Source of the DNA: Streptomyces acidicola
GTDB lineage: Bacteria; Actinomycetota; Actinomycetes; Streptomycetales; Streptomycetaceae
Assembly (NCBI RefSeq): GCF_009377235.1
Contig: NZ_VMNX01000098.1
Span: 1-32,487, forward strand
Direction of reading: 5' to 3'
Length of the DNA: 32,487 bases
A program made the position numbers and the translations under genes. Of the stretch, positions 23,369 through 32,155 are shown piece by piece (within the stretch, counting starts at the first letter, position 1; every line of letters begins with the position of its first letter). Under the pieces are notes generated by a model. The model saw only the letters and a program-made list of their open reading frames with translations, searched no databases and had not been told where the DNA came from.

Positions 23369-23860
23369 ATGAGCGAAGAGCGCCCCACGTCCGACGACGC
23401 CGCTCGACAGAAGGCTCAGGACGAGGCGGTCGAAGAGGTGCACGTCACCGACCCCGATGCCTGGGCGACGGCGTGTGAGGAGGACCTCGCGGCGGAGAAG
23501 GCCCGGCGCCGCGCCCAGTACGGACCACCCCCGGGTTCGGCCGCCGAGGAACTGCGCAAGCTGGTCGACGCCGTCGCCGACAAGCTGTCCGGCATCCAGT
23601 CACCGCTGTTCGGCGCGGTCGCCTCGGGCACGGCCCAGCAGATGCTGAACCAGGCCGTCCGGCAGGCGAAGGCCGCCGTCGAGCCCGTCATCGAGCGCAA
23701 CCCCGACGTCTTCGACCACCTGGCCGCCGCCGGCTCCGAACTGCTCGCCGCGTACCGCTCGGCCGTCGAGAGCCAGGAGAGGCGCTGGACCAACCCCGAC
23801 TCCGACCCCCGGGACCAGGGCGACGACCCGGGCCCCGGGGAGCGCATCGACTTGGACTGA
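23369..23860 (+). CDS. SCO2127-type protein upstream of glucokinase
   Basis: 163 residues, hydrophilic at both ends. A central helical part has a weak amphipathic stretch (EELRKLVDAVADKLSGIQSPLF) and AAVEPVIERNPDVFDHLAAAGSELLAAYRSAVE. No enzyme motif. Its place, directly before glkA in the same direction, is that of S. coelicolor sco2127, whose product has been linked experimentally to glucose uptake and carbon catabolite repression. The identification rests on position and size. AGGAG lies seven bases before the ATG. A strong hairpin separates it from glkA, allowing independent expression. Confidence 0.85.
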   Translation: MSEERPTSDDAARQKAQDEAVEEVHVTDPDAWATACEEDLAAEKARRRAQYGPPPGSAAEELRKLVDAVADKLSGIQSPLFGAVASGTAQQMLNQAVRQAKAAVEPVIERNPDVFDHLAAAGSELLAAYRSAVESQERRWTNPDSDPRDQGDDPGPGERIDLD

Positions 23861-23874
23861 CGTCCCTGTTGAGA

Positions 23875-23902
23875 CCCTGCCGACCGGAACCCGGCGGCAG
23901 GG
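23875..23902. terminator. Strong hairpin between the SCO2127-type gene and glkA
   Basis: CCCTGCCG pairs with CGGCAGGG. After one bulged A, CCGG-AAC-CCGG continues the stem, for about 12 pairs in total. It starts 15 bp after the upstream stop and 77 bp before the glkA start. Confidence 0.7.
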
Positions 23903-23951
23903 CCTCGGGTACGGTTGGCCATAGCGGGGCTCGACCGAAACTGAGGGATTC

Positions 23952-24905
23952 ATGGGACTCACCATCGGCGTCGACATCGGCGGCACGAAGATCGCGGCCG
24001 GTGTGGTCGACGAGGAAGGCAACATCCTCTCGACTCACAAGGTGCCGACTCCTGGCACGCCCGAGGCGATCGTTGACGCCATTGCCGCCGCCGTCGAAGG
24101 CGCCCGCGCCGGACACGAGATCGTCGGCGTGGGTATCGGCGCCGCCGGCTACGTGAACCGCCAGCGGTCCACGGTCTACTTCGCCCCCAACATCGACTGG
24201 CGCCAGGAGCCACTGAAGGAGAAGGTCGAGGCACGCGTCCACCTGCCGGTCGTCGTGGAGAACGACGCGAACGCGGCGGCGTGGGGCGAGTACAAGTTCG
24301 GCGCCGGCAAGGGCCACCGCAACGTCATCTGCATCACGCTGGGCACCGGCCTCGGCGGCGGCATCATCATCGGCAACAAGCTGCGCCGCGGGCACTTCGG
24401 CGTGGCCGCCGAGTTCGGCCACATCCGCATGGTCCCGGACGGCCTGCTGTGCGGCTGCGGCTCGCAGGGCTGCTGGGAGCAGTACGCCTCCGGGCGCGCC
24501 CTCGTCAGATACGCCAAGCAGCGCGCCAAGGCGACCCCCGAGAACGCCGAGCTGCTGCTCTCCCTGGGCGACGGCACCCCCGAGGGCATCGAGGGCAAGC
24601 ACATCTCCATGGCGGCCCGGCAGGGCGACCCCGTGGCCGTCGACTCGTACCGCGAGCTGGCCCGCTGGGCCGGCGCGGGCCTCGCGGACCTGGCCTCCCT
24701 CTTCGACCCCTCCGCCTTCATCGTCGGCGGCGGCCTCTCCGACGAGGGCGAACTGGTCCTCGACCCGATCCGCAAGTCCTACAAGCGCTGGCTGGTGGGC
24801 GGCAACTGGCGCCCGGTGGCCGACGTGATCGCCGCCCAACTCGGCAACGAGGCGGGCCTGGTGGGCGCGGCGGACCTGGCCCGGGAGCCGGACCCGACCA
24901 TGTGA
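23952..24905 (+). CDS. glkA: ROK-family ATP-dependent glucokinase
   Basis: 317 residues, the length of S. coelicolor GlkA. The phosphate-binding motif is GVDIGGTKIAAGVVDE. The sugar-site segments are VENDANAAAWGEYKFGAG and ITLGTGLGGGIIIGN. The ROK zinc motif is LCGCGSQGCWEQYASG. It phosphorylates glucose to glucose-6-phosphate. In Streptomyces it is also required for glucose repression, because sugar enters through a permease rather than the PTS. GAGG precedes the ATG. The dispersed hairpin repeat directly after the gene probably ends transcription. Confidence 0.97.
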   Translation: MGLTIGVDIGGTKIAAGVVDEEGNILSTHKVPTPGTPEAIVDAIAAAVEGARAGHEIVGVGIGAAGYVNRQRSTVYFAPNIDWRQEPLKEKVEARVHLPVVVENDANAAAWGEYKFGAGKGHRNVICITLGTGLGGGIIIGNKLRRGHFGVAAEFGHIRMVPDGLLCGCGSQGCWEQYASGRALVRYAKQRAKATPENAELLLSLGDGTPEGIEGKHISMAARQGDPVAVDSYRELARWAGAGLADLASLFDPSAFIVGGGLSDEGELVLDPIRKSYKRWLVGGNWRPVADVIAAQLGNEAGLVGAADLAREPDPTM

Positions 24906-24934
24906 GGGCCGCATTGCGCGGTACGTTGGCTCCT

Positions 24935-25016
24935 CGCGCCCTTCAGGGGCGCGAGGCTGCATCCATATGCGGCTCCGCCGCGGGGGCGCGACAGTCCACG
25001 ACGCACCCCGTAACCC
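24935..25016 (+). repeat. Dispersed hairpin repeat, copy 3, with terminator hairpin
   Basis: GCGCCC-TTCAG-GGGCGC (24936-24952), then GAGGCTGCATCCATATGC, the GCGGC-TCC-GCCGC hairpin and GGGCGCGACAGTCCACGACG. It starts 30 bp after glkA and has the same block order as the copies at 7052 and 21990. Confidence 0.78.
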
Positions 25017-25098
25017 GTACCTGTACCAGGGCCCGTACCGGCACTCGTAAACGGACAAAACTCCCGAGTTGGTAGGCGCTCCACCCTCAGGCCCGACG

Positions 25099-25110
25099 TA
25101 CATTGATCCC
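25099..25110 (+). promoter_or_regulatory. Possible leaderless start signal
   Basis: TACATT (25099-25104) ends six bases before ATG 25111. There is no ribosome site, which suggests a leaderless mRNA. A good -35 box is not seen. Confidence 0.35.
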
Positions 25111-25869
25111 ATGTCGACCCCGCCGCCACCGCTCCCCAACTCCCGCACTGAGCCCGACGGTTCGGCCGTCATCCGTGTCCTCAGCTACAACATCCGCTCC
25201 CTGCGGGACGACACCGCCGCCCTCGCCCGAGTGATCACCGCCTGCGCCCCCGACCTGGTCCTGGTCCAGGAGGCCCCCCGTTTCTTCCGCTGGCGCAAGA
25301 AGCTGGCGCGGCTGGCGGCGGCCTCGGGACTGGTGACCCTCTCGGGCGGCGCCACCGCTTCCGGCCCGGCACTGCTGTGCTCCCTGCGGGCGACGGTCGA
25401 GCGGACGGAGGACGTGCTCCTGCCCCTCACCCCCGGCCTGCACCGGCGCGGCTTCGCGACGGCGGTCGTACGGTTCGGCGGTGTCCGGCTGGGTGTCCTC
25501 AGCTGTCACCTGAGTCTGCAGAAGGACGAGCGCTACGAGCAGGGCGGCATGCTCCTCGACCGACTCGCCGGGATGGGTGTGGAGCACGCGATCGCGGGCG
25601 GCGACCTCAACGAGCGCCCGGACGGCCGCACCTTCAGGCGCCTCGCCGCCGACCTCCAGGACTGCCGGGCCACCGCCCCCTGGGGCACGGAGTACACCTT
25701 CACTCCCGCCGACCCCCGCCGGCGCATCGACGCAATCCTCGCCACGCGGGGCGTCGAGGTGCTGGGCTGCGGGGTGCCTCATGCCCACCCGGGGGTCACC
25801 GAGACCGACCTCAGGGCGGCCACGGACCACCTGCCGGTCCTGGCCGCCCTCAGGGTGCCCGTGAGCTAG
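25111..25869 (+). CDS. Endonuclease/exonuclease/phosphatase-family hydrolase
   Basis: 252 residues of the EEP (DNase I/APE1-like) fold. It has VLSYNIRSL (metal/phosphate Asn), DLVLVQEAP (metal Glu), VLSCHLSLQKDERYEQ, IAGGDLNERPDG (catalytic Asp and Asn) and the C-terminal ATDHLPVLAALRV with the catalytic His. The substrate may be DNA, RNA, a phosphoinositide or a nucleotide; the sequence does not decide. No signal peptide. It is convergent with the membrane protein gene and ends at a strong hairpin. Confidence 0.9.
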   Translation: MSTPPPPLPNSRTEPDGSAVIRVLSYNIRSLRDDTAALARVITACAPDLVLVQEAPRFFRWRKKLARLAAASGLVTLSGGATASGPALLCSLRATVERTEDVLLPLTPGLHRRGFATAVVRFGGVRLGVLSCHLSLQKDERYEQGGMLLDRLAGMGVEHAIAGGDLNERPDGRTFRRLAADLQDCRATAPWGTEYTFTPADPRRRIDAILATRGVEVLGCGVPHAHPGVTETDLRAATDHLPVLAALRVPVS

Positions 25870-25900
25870 GGCCTGTCCGGCACGCTTCCGGACGGGCCCT
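25868..25900. terminator. Bidirectional terminator between convergent genes
   Basis: The arm GGGCCTGTCCGG (25869-25880) pairs with CCGGACGGGCCC (25888-25899) with one G-T wobble and a 7-nt loop. A flanking A-T pair makes 13 pairs. It starts at the stop codon of the + strand gene and ends 15 bp from the stop of the - strand gene. Confidence 0.8.
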
Positions 25901-25914
25901 CGTACGCGTCGAGG

Positions 25915-26703
25915 TCAGACGACCGCGCCACGACCGGGATCGTCGTCGTCCTCGTCGTCGCCCTTCATACGCATCACCAGCGTGGCGAAGCCGCCGAGGA
26001 AGCCGCCTATGCCGAGGGTGGCCAGCCACCAGGTCATGTCCCAGCCGAGCAGGACCGCGAGCAGGAGCAGGACGGGCCCGCCGAGCACCCCGAGCCAGGC
26101 GAACTTGGCCGTCGCGTCGGCCGCGGGCAGCGGGGGCGGCTCCGGTGGTATGAAGTGGCCCTCGTCGTCCTCGTCGAAGTCGTCCTCGCTCGGCTCCGGC
26201 GCCTGGTAGTCGCGTGGGCCGCTGCCGACACCCGGCGCGAAGGTGATGGAGCTGCCCAGCGGCTTGGTGGCCGAAGGCCCGGCCTCGTCGGCGGACTGGT
26301 CCGCGGGCTTGTCGGAGCCGTTGTCGGACTTCTTGTCCACGCCGTTGTCCAGGCCCTTGTCCAAGCTCTTGTCCGAGCTCTCGCCCGTGCTCTTCTCGGA
26401 GGCCTTGTCGGACGGCTTCTCGGGGGGTTTTCCGGCGGCCTTGTCGGAGGTGTCGTCCGGCTCGGACTCCAGCAGCGCCAGGTCCTCCACCGAGCGGAAC
26501 GGCCGGGCACCGGGCGGGTCCGGCGGCTCCTCGCCGTACCCGGCGACGATCGCCTGCCATGCCGCGGCCTCGTCGAACGGCACGTGCTGCTCGCCGCCCG
26601 GCTCGTCCGGCCCGCCCGACGACTCGTCGCGTGAGTCACCGCGGCGCTCGCCGGGGAGCGCGCCCTTCTCCTCCGGCTCGCGCTCGGAGTCGTGCTCAGC
26701 CAC
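25915..26703 (-). CDS. Low-complexity acidic protein with C-terminal membrane hairpin
   Basis: 262 residues. The N-terminal half is very acidic and rich in Pro/Gly, and contains a short conserved-looking segment, FDEAAAWQAIVAGYGEEPPD. Residues ~98-142 are a run of four-residue SDK/LDK-type repeats. Two hydrophobic segments (~193-235) form a membrane hairpin, and the tail has a short Asp/Glu run. No function is recognised. The GTG start at 26703 has GGAAGGGA nine bases upstream and overlaps the end of the esterase gene by eight bases, so the two are coupled. The repeat tract in the DNA has a 12-bp period (about 26290-26450) and may vary in length between strains. Confidence 0.82.
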   Translation of the reverse strand: MAEHDSEREPEEKGALPGERRGDSRDESSGGPDEPGGEQHVPFDEAAAWQAIVAGYGEEPPDPPGARPFRSVEDLALLESEPDDTSDKAAGKPPEKPSDKASEKSTGESSDKSLDKGLDNGVDKKSDNGSDKPADQSADEAGPSATKPLGSSITFAPGVGSGPRDYQAPEPSEDDFDEDDEGHFIPPEPPPLPAADATAKFAWLGVLGGPVLLLLAVLLGWDMTWWLATLGIGGFLGGFATLVMRMKGDDEDDDDPGRGAVV

Positions 26704-27508
26704 CAGTGGCCGTCCCTTCCTGTTGGCCCACCTGTCCCGCACCGGTCGTCTCCGTGCCGACGCCGGGCGCGAGCCGGGCGATGAACGCGTAGCTCTCCTC
26801 GAAGATCCGCTCCGCGTCATTGTCCAACGTCGCCACGTGATAGCTCTGTTCCAGCAGGATCTCCGTGACGTCCGTGGACGACACCCGGCTGAGGATGCGC
26901 GCGGAGTCGGCCGGGGGCACCACATGGTCCTCGGGGCTGCGCAGCAGCAGCATCGGCTGGGTCACCTGGGGGAGCTCGCCGTCGACCAGCCGGCAGAAAT
27001 TCCGCAGGGAGTGTGCCGCGTGCAGCGGGACCCGGTCGTAGCCGACCTCGACGCCGCCCTCCTTCTTGATGTCGCTGGTGAGGCCCTTCGCCGTCGGGAC
27101 GAGGTGACGGAGCACCGGGAGGGCGTACGCCGACAGGCCGTGCACCTTGTTCGACGGGTTGACGACCACGATGCCGCTGACGCCGTCCCCGTGCTTCGCG
27201 GCCAGGCGCAGGGTGAGCGTGCCGCCCATGGAGAGGCCGAGGACGAACACCTGAGCACAGCGCTCGCGCAGGGCGTGCAGCTCGCGGTCCACCTCCGCGT
27301 ACCAGTCCTGCCAGCCGGTGAGCTGCATGTCCTCCCAGCGTGTGCCGTGACCGGGCAACAGCGGCAGGGCGACGGTCAGGCCGCGCTCGGCGAGGTACCG
27401 CGCCCAGGGGCGCAGTGACTGCGGGGAACCGGTGAAGCCGTGGCAGAGAAGGACGCCGACCTCCCCGCCCTCGTGGCGGTACGGCTCGGCTCCGGGCAGG
27501 ACCGGCAC
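26696..27508 (-). CDS. Est30-like carboxylesterase / monoacylglycerol lipase (alpha/beta hydrolase)
   Basis: 270 residues. LCHGFTGSPQSLRPWARYLAERG forms the oxyanion hole. PLLPGHGTRWEDM and the nucleophile elbow GLSMGG follow (Ser93), then Asp194 in SPEDHVVPP and His224 in QSYHVATLDNDAE. The triad positions match Geobacillus Est30 almost number for number. It hydrolyses short to medium esters or monoacylglycerols. The GTG start at 27508 is fixed by AGGAGA upstream. Upstream in-frame sequence is open but low-complexity and unlikely to be translated. It is the first gene of a two-gene operon with the membrane protein. Confidence 0.92.
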   Translation of the reverse strand: MPVLPGAEPYRHEGGEVGVLLCHGFTGSPQSLRPWARYLAERGLTVALPLLPGHGTRWEDMQLTGWQDWYAEVDRELHALRERCAQVFVLGLSMGGTLTLRLAAKHGDGVSGIVVVNPSNKVHGLSAYALPVLRHLVPTAKGLTSDIKKEGGVEVGYDRVPLHAAHSLRNFCRLVDGELPQVTQPMLLLRSPEDHVVPPADSARILSRVSSTDVTEILLEQSYHVATLDNDAERIFEESYAFIARLAPGVGTETTGAGQVGQQEGTATGG

Positions 27509-27832
27509 GTCTGTCTCCTGTTCGGTGAGGTAAGGACCGGGAACGACAGCAGGCACAACAACAGACTCAACAGCAGGAACTACAACGGGACATGCTCCGG
27601 AACGTCGAACACCCCGGGAACACTGCCCCGAGGCCCCACGGACCTCACATCTGTGGTTGGCGGGCTTCGAGGTGTACTTCACCGTACGCGACCGCACTGA
27701 CACCGACCAGGCCCTTCGGCCACTCGGCCCGTGCCCCCGGCGTCCCCCGGAACCTGTCCGGCCCCGGGCCCGTAGGGTCCTTTGACAGTGCTCCGGGTTA
27801 AGGTCTGATCGAGAGACACGGGAGGCACTCGG
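27509..27832. other. Divergent control region esterase / plsC
   Basis: 324 bases without a convincing gene. Next to the esterase lies an A-rich imperfect 24-bp direct repeat (27541-27588). The remainder is ordinary high-GC sequence, with a -35/-10 candidate for plsC at 27782-27809. Confidence 0.5.
27782..27809 (+). promoter_or_regulatory. Possible promoter of plsC
   Basis: A perfect TTGACA -35 box, 16-nt spacer and TCTGAT. The -10 box is weak. TAAGGT at 27799-27804 overlaps but is too close to the -35 box. Confidence 0.4.
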
Positions 27833-28666
27833 TTGTTGTACGGCGCGATGAAGGTTTCCGTCGGAGGGCCGCTGAAGCTTGCCTTCAGGCCCTGGGTGGA
27901 GGGCCTGGAGAACGTTCCGGCCGAGGGCCCCGCCATCCTGGCGAGCAACCACCTGTCCTTCTCTGACTCGTTCTTCCTGCCCGCGGTCCTCGACCGCAAG
28001 GTCACGTTCATCGCGAAGGCCGAGTACTTCACGACGCCCGGTATCAAGGGCCGTTTGACGGCAGCCTTCTTCAAGGGCGTCGGCCAGCTCCCCGTGGACC
28101 GCTCCGGGGCGCGCGGCGCGGGTGAGGCGGCGATCAAGAGCGGTATCGAGGTCCTTGAGCGCGGCGAGCTGTTCGGCATCTACCCGGAGGGCACCCGCTC
28201 GCCCGACGGCCGCCTCTACCGGGGCAAGCCCGGCGGTCTCGCACGCGTGACGCTCGCCACGGGCGCGCCCGTCATCCCGGTCGCCATGATCGACACGGAG
28301 AAGATCCAGCCGCCCGGGAAGGTCATTCCGAAGCTCATGCGGCCTGGCATCCGGATCGGCAAGCCCCTGGACTTCACCCGGTACCAGGGCATGGAGCACG
28401 ACCGTTTCGTGCTCCGCGCGGTGACCGACGAGGTCATGTACGAAATCATGAAGCTCTCCGGCCAGGAGTACGTCGACATGTACGCGACGGCCGCCAAGCG
28501 GCAGATCGCGGATGCGGCGAAGGCGGAGAAGCAGGCCGGGAAGGAAGCCGAGAAGGCCGACAGGGCCGCGAAGGCAGCGCTGGCCAAGGCCGAGCAGGAC
28601 CAGGCGGAGAAGGAACGGGCGGAGAAGGAACGCGCCGAGAAGCCACAGGGCGAGAACGGACGCTGA
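27833..28666 (+). CDS. plsC: 1-acyl-sn-glycerol-3-phosphate acyltransferase (PlsC family)
   Basis: 277 residues. The acyltransferase core has motif I NHLSFSD (catalytic His-x4-Asp) at residues ~41-47. GQLPVDRSG, motif III YPEGTRSPDGRLYRGKPGG and motif IV VIPVAMIDTEK follow. It transfers an acyl chain to the sn-2 position of lysophosphatidate in phospholipid synthesis. The C-terminus (~220-277) is a Lys/Glu/Ala-rich helix of near-repeats (AEKER, AEKAD), probably a coiled coil peripheral to the membrane. TTG 27833 is preferred as start because GGGAGG lies seven bases upstream; the next ATG, at 27848, is 22 bases from it. MacS/MacR follow after 91 bases. Confidence 0.92.
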   Translation: MLYGAMKVSVGGPLKLAFRPWVEGLENVPAEGPAILASNHLSFSDSFFLPAVLDRKVTFIAKAEYFTTPGIKGRLTAAFFKGVGQLPVDRSGARGAGEAAIKSGIEVLERGELFGIYPEGTRSPDGRLYRGKPGGLARVTLATGAPVIPVAMIDTEKIQPPGKVIPKLMRPGIRIGKPLDFTRYQGMEHDRFVLRAVTDEVMYEIMKLSGQEYVDMYATAAKRQIADAAKAEKQAGKEAEKADRAAKAALAKAEQDQAEKERAEKERAEKPQGENGR

Positions 28667-28757
28667 GCGGGAGCGTGTGCGGGAGCAGAGGTCCGGCTCT
28701 CGACACCGGCGTGATCGCCCCGGAGGCGAACAACCGAATAAGGAAACAAGGGGGGGC

Positions 28758-30044
28758 ATGGCCAAGCGCGAGAGAGTCATGAGGATGTCGGTCGAGCAGC
28801 CGTTGTGGCGTGCTCTGACCGGCTACCGCATCCTGACGATGGTGTACGCGATCGGTCTCTTCGCCAGCACGAACGACAAGTTCGCCCGCCCCTGGGTGGC
28901 CGTCGCCTACTACGCCGTGCTCGCCGTGTGGACGCTGGCCACCATCCCCAGGGTCGCGAACGCGGCCAACTGCACCAAAGGGTTCCTCGCCGCCGACCTC
29001 ACCGTCGCGCTCGCCGGCATCCTGCTCACCCGCGTCGCCGACGCACCCGAGCGGATCGATGCCGGCGGCCCCACGCTGCCGTCGATATGGACAGCGGGCG
29101 CCGTCCTGGCCTTCGCGATCAAGGGCGGCTGGCGCTGGGCGGCCTTCGCCTCCACACTCGTGGCCGGTGTCAACATCGCCGAGCGCGGTGCCCCGACCCG
29201 CGACACCGTCCACAACGTGCTGCTCGTCTGTATCGCCTCCATCGCCATCGGCTACGTCGTCGAGGTCGCCCGCGCCTCCGAGCGCACCCTCGCCCGAGCC
29301 CTGGAGATCGAGGCCGCCACCCGCGAACGGGAGCGGCTGGCCCGCGACATCCACGACAGCGTGCTCCAGGTCCTCGCCATGGTGCAGCGGCGCGGCACCG
29401 CGCTCGGCGGCGAAGCCGCGGAACTGGGCCGGATGGCGGGCGAACAGGAAGTCGCTCTGCGCACCCTGGTGTCCGGCGGACTCGGCGGCATCCTGCCGCG
29501 CGGCGGCTCGCGCGTCTCGGAGGACGCGGTCCAGGGAGCGGTCGTACGGGCGGTGGAGGAGACGGATGACCCGCACGACCCGGATGCGCTGGACGCGTCG
29601 GACGGGGCGGCGCACGCGGTCGACCTGCGCGCCCTTCTCGCCTCCTACGCCGGCTCCAAGGTCACCCTCTCCGAGCCCGGCGCCCCCGTGCGGCTCGCCC
29701 CGCTCACCGCGCGCGAGCTGACGGCGGCCGTCGGCGCCGCGCTGGACAACGTCCGCAGGCACGCCGGAGAGAGTGCCCGCGCCTGGATCCTGGTGGAGGA
29801 CGAGCCGGACGAGGTGATCGTGACGGTGCGGGACGACGGTCCGGGCATCCCGGAGGGGCGGCTCGCCCAGGCCGAGGGCGAGGGTCGGCTCGGCGTGGCC
29901 CTGTCCATCCGGGGCCGACTGCGCGACATCGGCGGCACGGCCGACCTGATCTCGGTGCCGGGACAGGGCACGGAAGTCGAATTGAAGGTACCCAAGGCCC
30001 CGAAGCCCTCCATGGACTCGCGGGGGAAGGCGGAGAAGCGGTGA
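28758..30044 (+). CDS. macS: MacS-family sensor histidine kinase
   Basis: 428 residues. The N-terminal membrane domain (~20-170) has about five hydrophobic segments with short loops. A HisKA_3-type dimerisation domain follows, with phospho-acceptor His199 in ERLARDIHDSVLQVLAMVQRRG. The ATPase domain has ALDNVRRHAG (N-box) and VRDDGPGIPEGRL (G1). It is the NarL-class partner of the regulator whose GTG start overlaps its stop codon. Position and sequence class match S. coelicolor SCO2121 (MacS), which with MacR affects morphology and actinorhodin production. The signal is unknown; the compact membrane domain suggests sensing in the bilayer. A G-run gives the ribosome site before ATG 28758. Confidence 0.92.
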   Translation: MAKRERVMRMSVEQPLWRALTGYRILTMVYAIGLFASTNDKFARPWVAVAYYAVLAVWTLATIPRVANAANCTKGFLAADLTVALAGILLTRVADAPERIDAGGPTLPSIWTAGAVLAFAIKGGWRWAAFASTLVAGVNIAERGAPTRDTVHNVLLVCIASIAIGYVVEVARASERTLARALEIEAATRERERLARDIHDSVLQVLAMVQRRGTALGGEAAELGRMAGEQEVALRTLVSGGLGGILPRGGSRVSEDAVQGAVVRAVEETDDPHDPDALDASDGAAHAVDLRALLASYAGSKVTLSEPGAPVRLAPLTARELTAAVGAALDNVRRHAGESARAWILVEDEPDEVIVTVRDDGPGIPEGRLAQAEGEGRLGVALSIRGRLRDIGGTADLISVPGQGTEVELKVPKAPKPSMDSRGKAEKR

Positions 30045-30760
30045 CGGAGAGCAAGCAGACGCGGACGTCCGGGGCACCTGGAGGAAAGGACCAGCAGGAC
30101 CCGATCAAGGTCATGGTGGTCGACGACCACCCCATGTGGCGCGACGCCGTCGCCCGCGACCTCAGCGAGTCCGGCTTCGACGTGGTCGCCACGGCGGGCG
30201 ACGGCGAGCAGGCGGTGCGCCGCGCGCAGGCCGCCGCGCCCGACGTCCTCGTCCTGGACCTGAACCTGCCCGCGAAGCCCGGGGTGCAGGTGTGCAAGGA
30301 ACTGGTGGGCGCGAACCCGGCGCTGCGTGTCCTCGTCCTCTCGGCCAGCGGTGAGCACGCGGACGTGCTGGAGGCCGTGAAGTCCGGGGCGACCGGCTAC
30401 CTCCTCAAGTCGGCCTCCACCGAGGAACTGATAGACGCGGTGCGCCGCACGGCTGTCGGTGACCCCGTGTTCACGCCGGGGCTCGCGGGCCTGGTCCTCG
30501 GCGAGTACCGCCGCCTCGCCTCCGAGCCGGCCCCTGCCGCGGGCGCCGACGAGCCCAAGGCGCCGCAGCTCACCGAGCGCGAGACCGAGGTGCTCCGCCT
30601 GGTCGCCAAGGGCCTGAGCTACAAGCAGATCGCTGAACGCCTGGTCATCTCGCACCGCACGGTCCAGAACCATGTGCAGAACACCCTCGGCAAGCTCCAG
30701 TTGCACAACCGCGTGGAGCTGGTCCGCTATGCCATAGAGCGGGGCCTCGACGAGGCGTAA
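30041..30760 (+). CDS. macR: MacR, NarL/LuxR-family response regulator
   Basis: 239 residues. The receiver domain (~21-140) has Asp28/Asp29 in MVVDDHPM, phospho-acceptor Asp73 in VLVLDLNLPAKPG, and Lys in GYLLKSAS. After a Pro/Ala-rich linker comes the LuxR helix-turn-helix (~178-235): LTERETEVLRLVAKGLSYKQIAERLVISHRTVQNHVQNTLGKL. The GTG start overlaps the macS stop (GTGA), so the two are made in step. I did not find the TGAGTAC-N2-GTACTCA palindrome reported for MacR in this window, so its targets probably lie elsewhere. Confidence 0.93.
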   Translation: MTESKQTRTSGAPGGKDQQDPIKVMVVDDHPMWRDAVARDLSESGFDVVATAGDGEQAVRRAQAAAPDVLVLDLNLPAKPGVQVCKELVGANPALRVLVLSASGEHADVLEAVKSGATGYLLKSASTEELIDAVRRTAVGDPVFTPGLAGLVLGEYRRLASEPAPAAGADEPKAPQLTERETEVLRLVAKGLSYKQIAERLVISHRTVQNHVQNTLGKLQLHNRVELVRYAIERGLDEA

Positions 30761-30840
30761 ACACTCCGATACACCCGGACGAGTGATCCCGACTTGATCA
30801 ACTCACCCATGATTCACCGGAATTGACCTTCTGTCCCATG

Positions 30841-30868
30841 TTGAAGTGACCTGGATCACTACTAGCGT
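30841..30868 (+). promoter_or_regulatory. Probable promoter of pfkA
   Basis: TTGAAG, a 16-nt spacer and TAGCGT (TANNNT). Start near 30875, leaving a leader of about 78 nt. A TTGATCAA palindrome lies upstream at 30794-30801 and could be an operator. Confidence 0.5.
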
Positions 30869-30885
30869 GGCTGACGTCAGATGTG

Positions 30886-30902
30886 GCGCGTCCGCGACGC
30901 GC
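30886..30902 (+). promoter_or_regulatory. Hairpin in the pfkA 5' leader
   Basis: GCGCGTC-CGC-GACGCGC is a perfect 7-bp GC stem with a 3-nt loop, about 10 nt into the predicted mRNA. A second CGTC-rich copy follows and could pair alternatively. It ends about 37 nt before the AAGGGA ribosome site, so it may stabilise the mRNA rather than block translation. Confidence 0.45.
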
Positions 30903-30952
30903 GTCGGCGCGCGTACAGCGATCAGGCAGCGTATGGCGAAGGGACAATTTCC

Positions 30953-31981
<1,029 letters not shown>

Positions 31982-32040
31982 CCCTGGCCGGGTCGGTCCC
32001 GAGCCTTCCTCGCCCCGCCGCTCCTACCCATTCCCGTCCC

Positions 32041-32110
32041 CTGGGGGTTGCCGCCCCCAGACCCCCTCTGTCGGCCTGAACGGCCTCGTCCTCAAACGCC
32101 GGCCGGGCTG
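32041..32110 (+). repeat. Streptomyces-type intergenic repeat with terminator hairpin
   Basis: CTGGGGG-TTGCCG-CCCCCAG (32041-32060, 7-bp stem), then the TCCTCAAACGCCGG core with CCGGGCTG (32089-32110). It lies 60 bp after the pfkA stop and probably terminates it. The same modules occur in the other order at 54-117. Confidence 0.7.
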
Positions 32111-32155
32111 GGGGTGCCTGGCCTCGGCTGGGGTGCCTGGCCCCAGATGGAAAAT

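Noticed and set aside
28446..30077. 543-codon minus-strand open frame opposite macS
   Set aside because: Antisense shadow of a well-supported kinase gene.
28667..30952. MacR box (TGAGTAC-N2-GTACTCA)
   Set aside because: No such palindrome was found by eye around macSR or pfkA.
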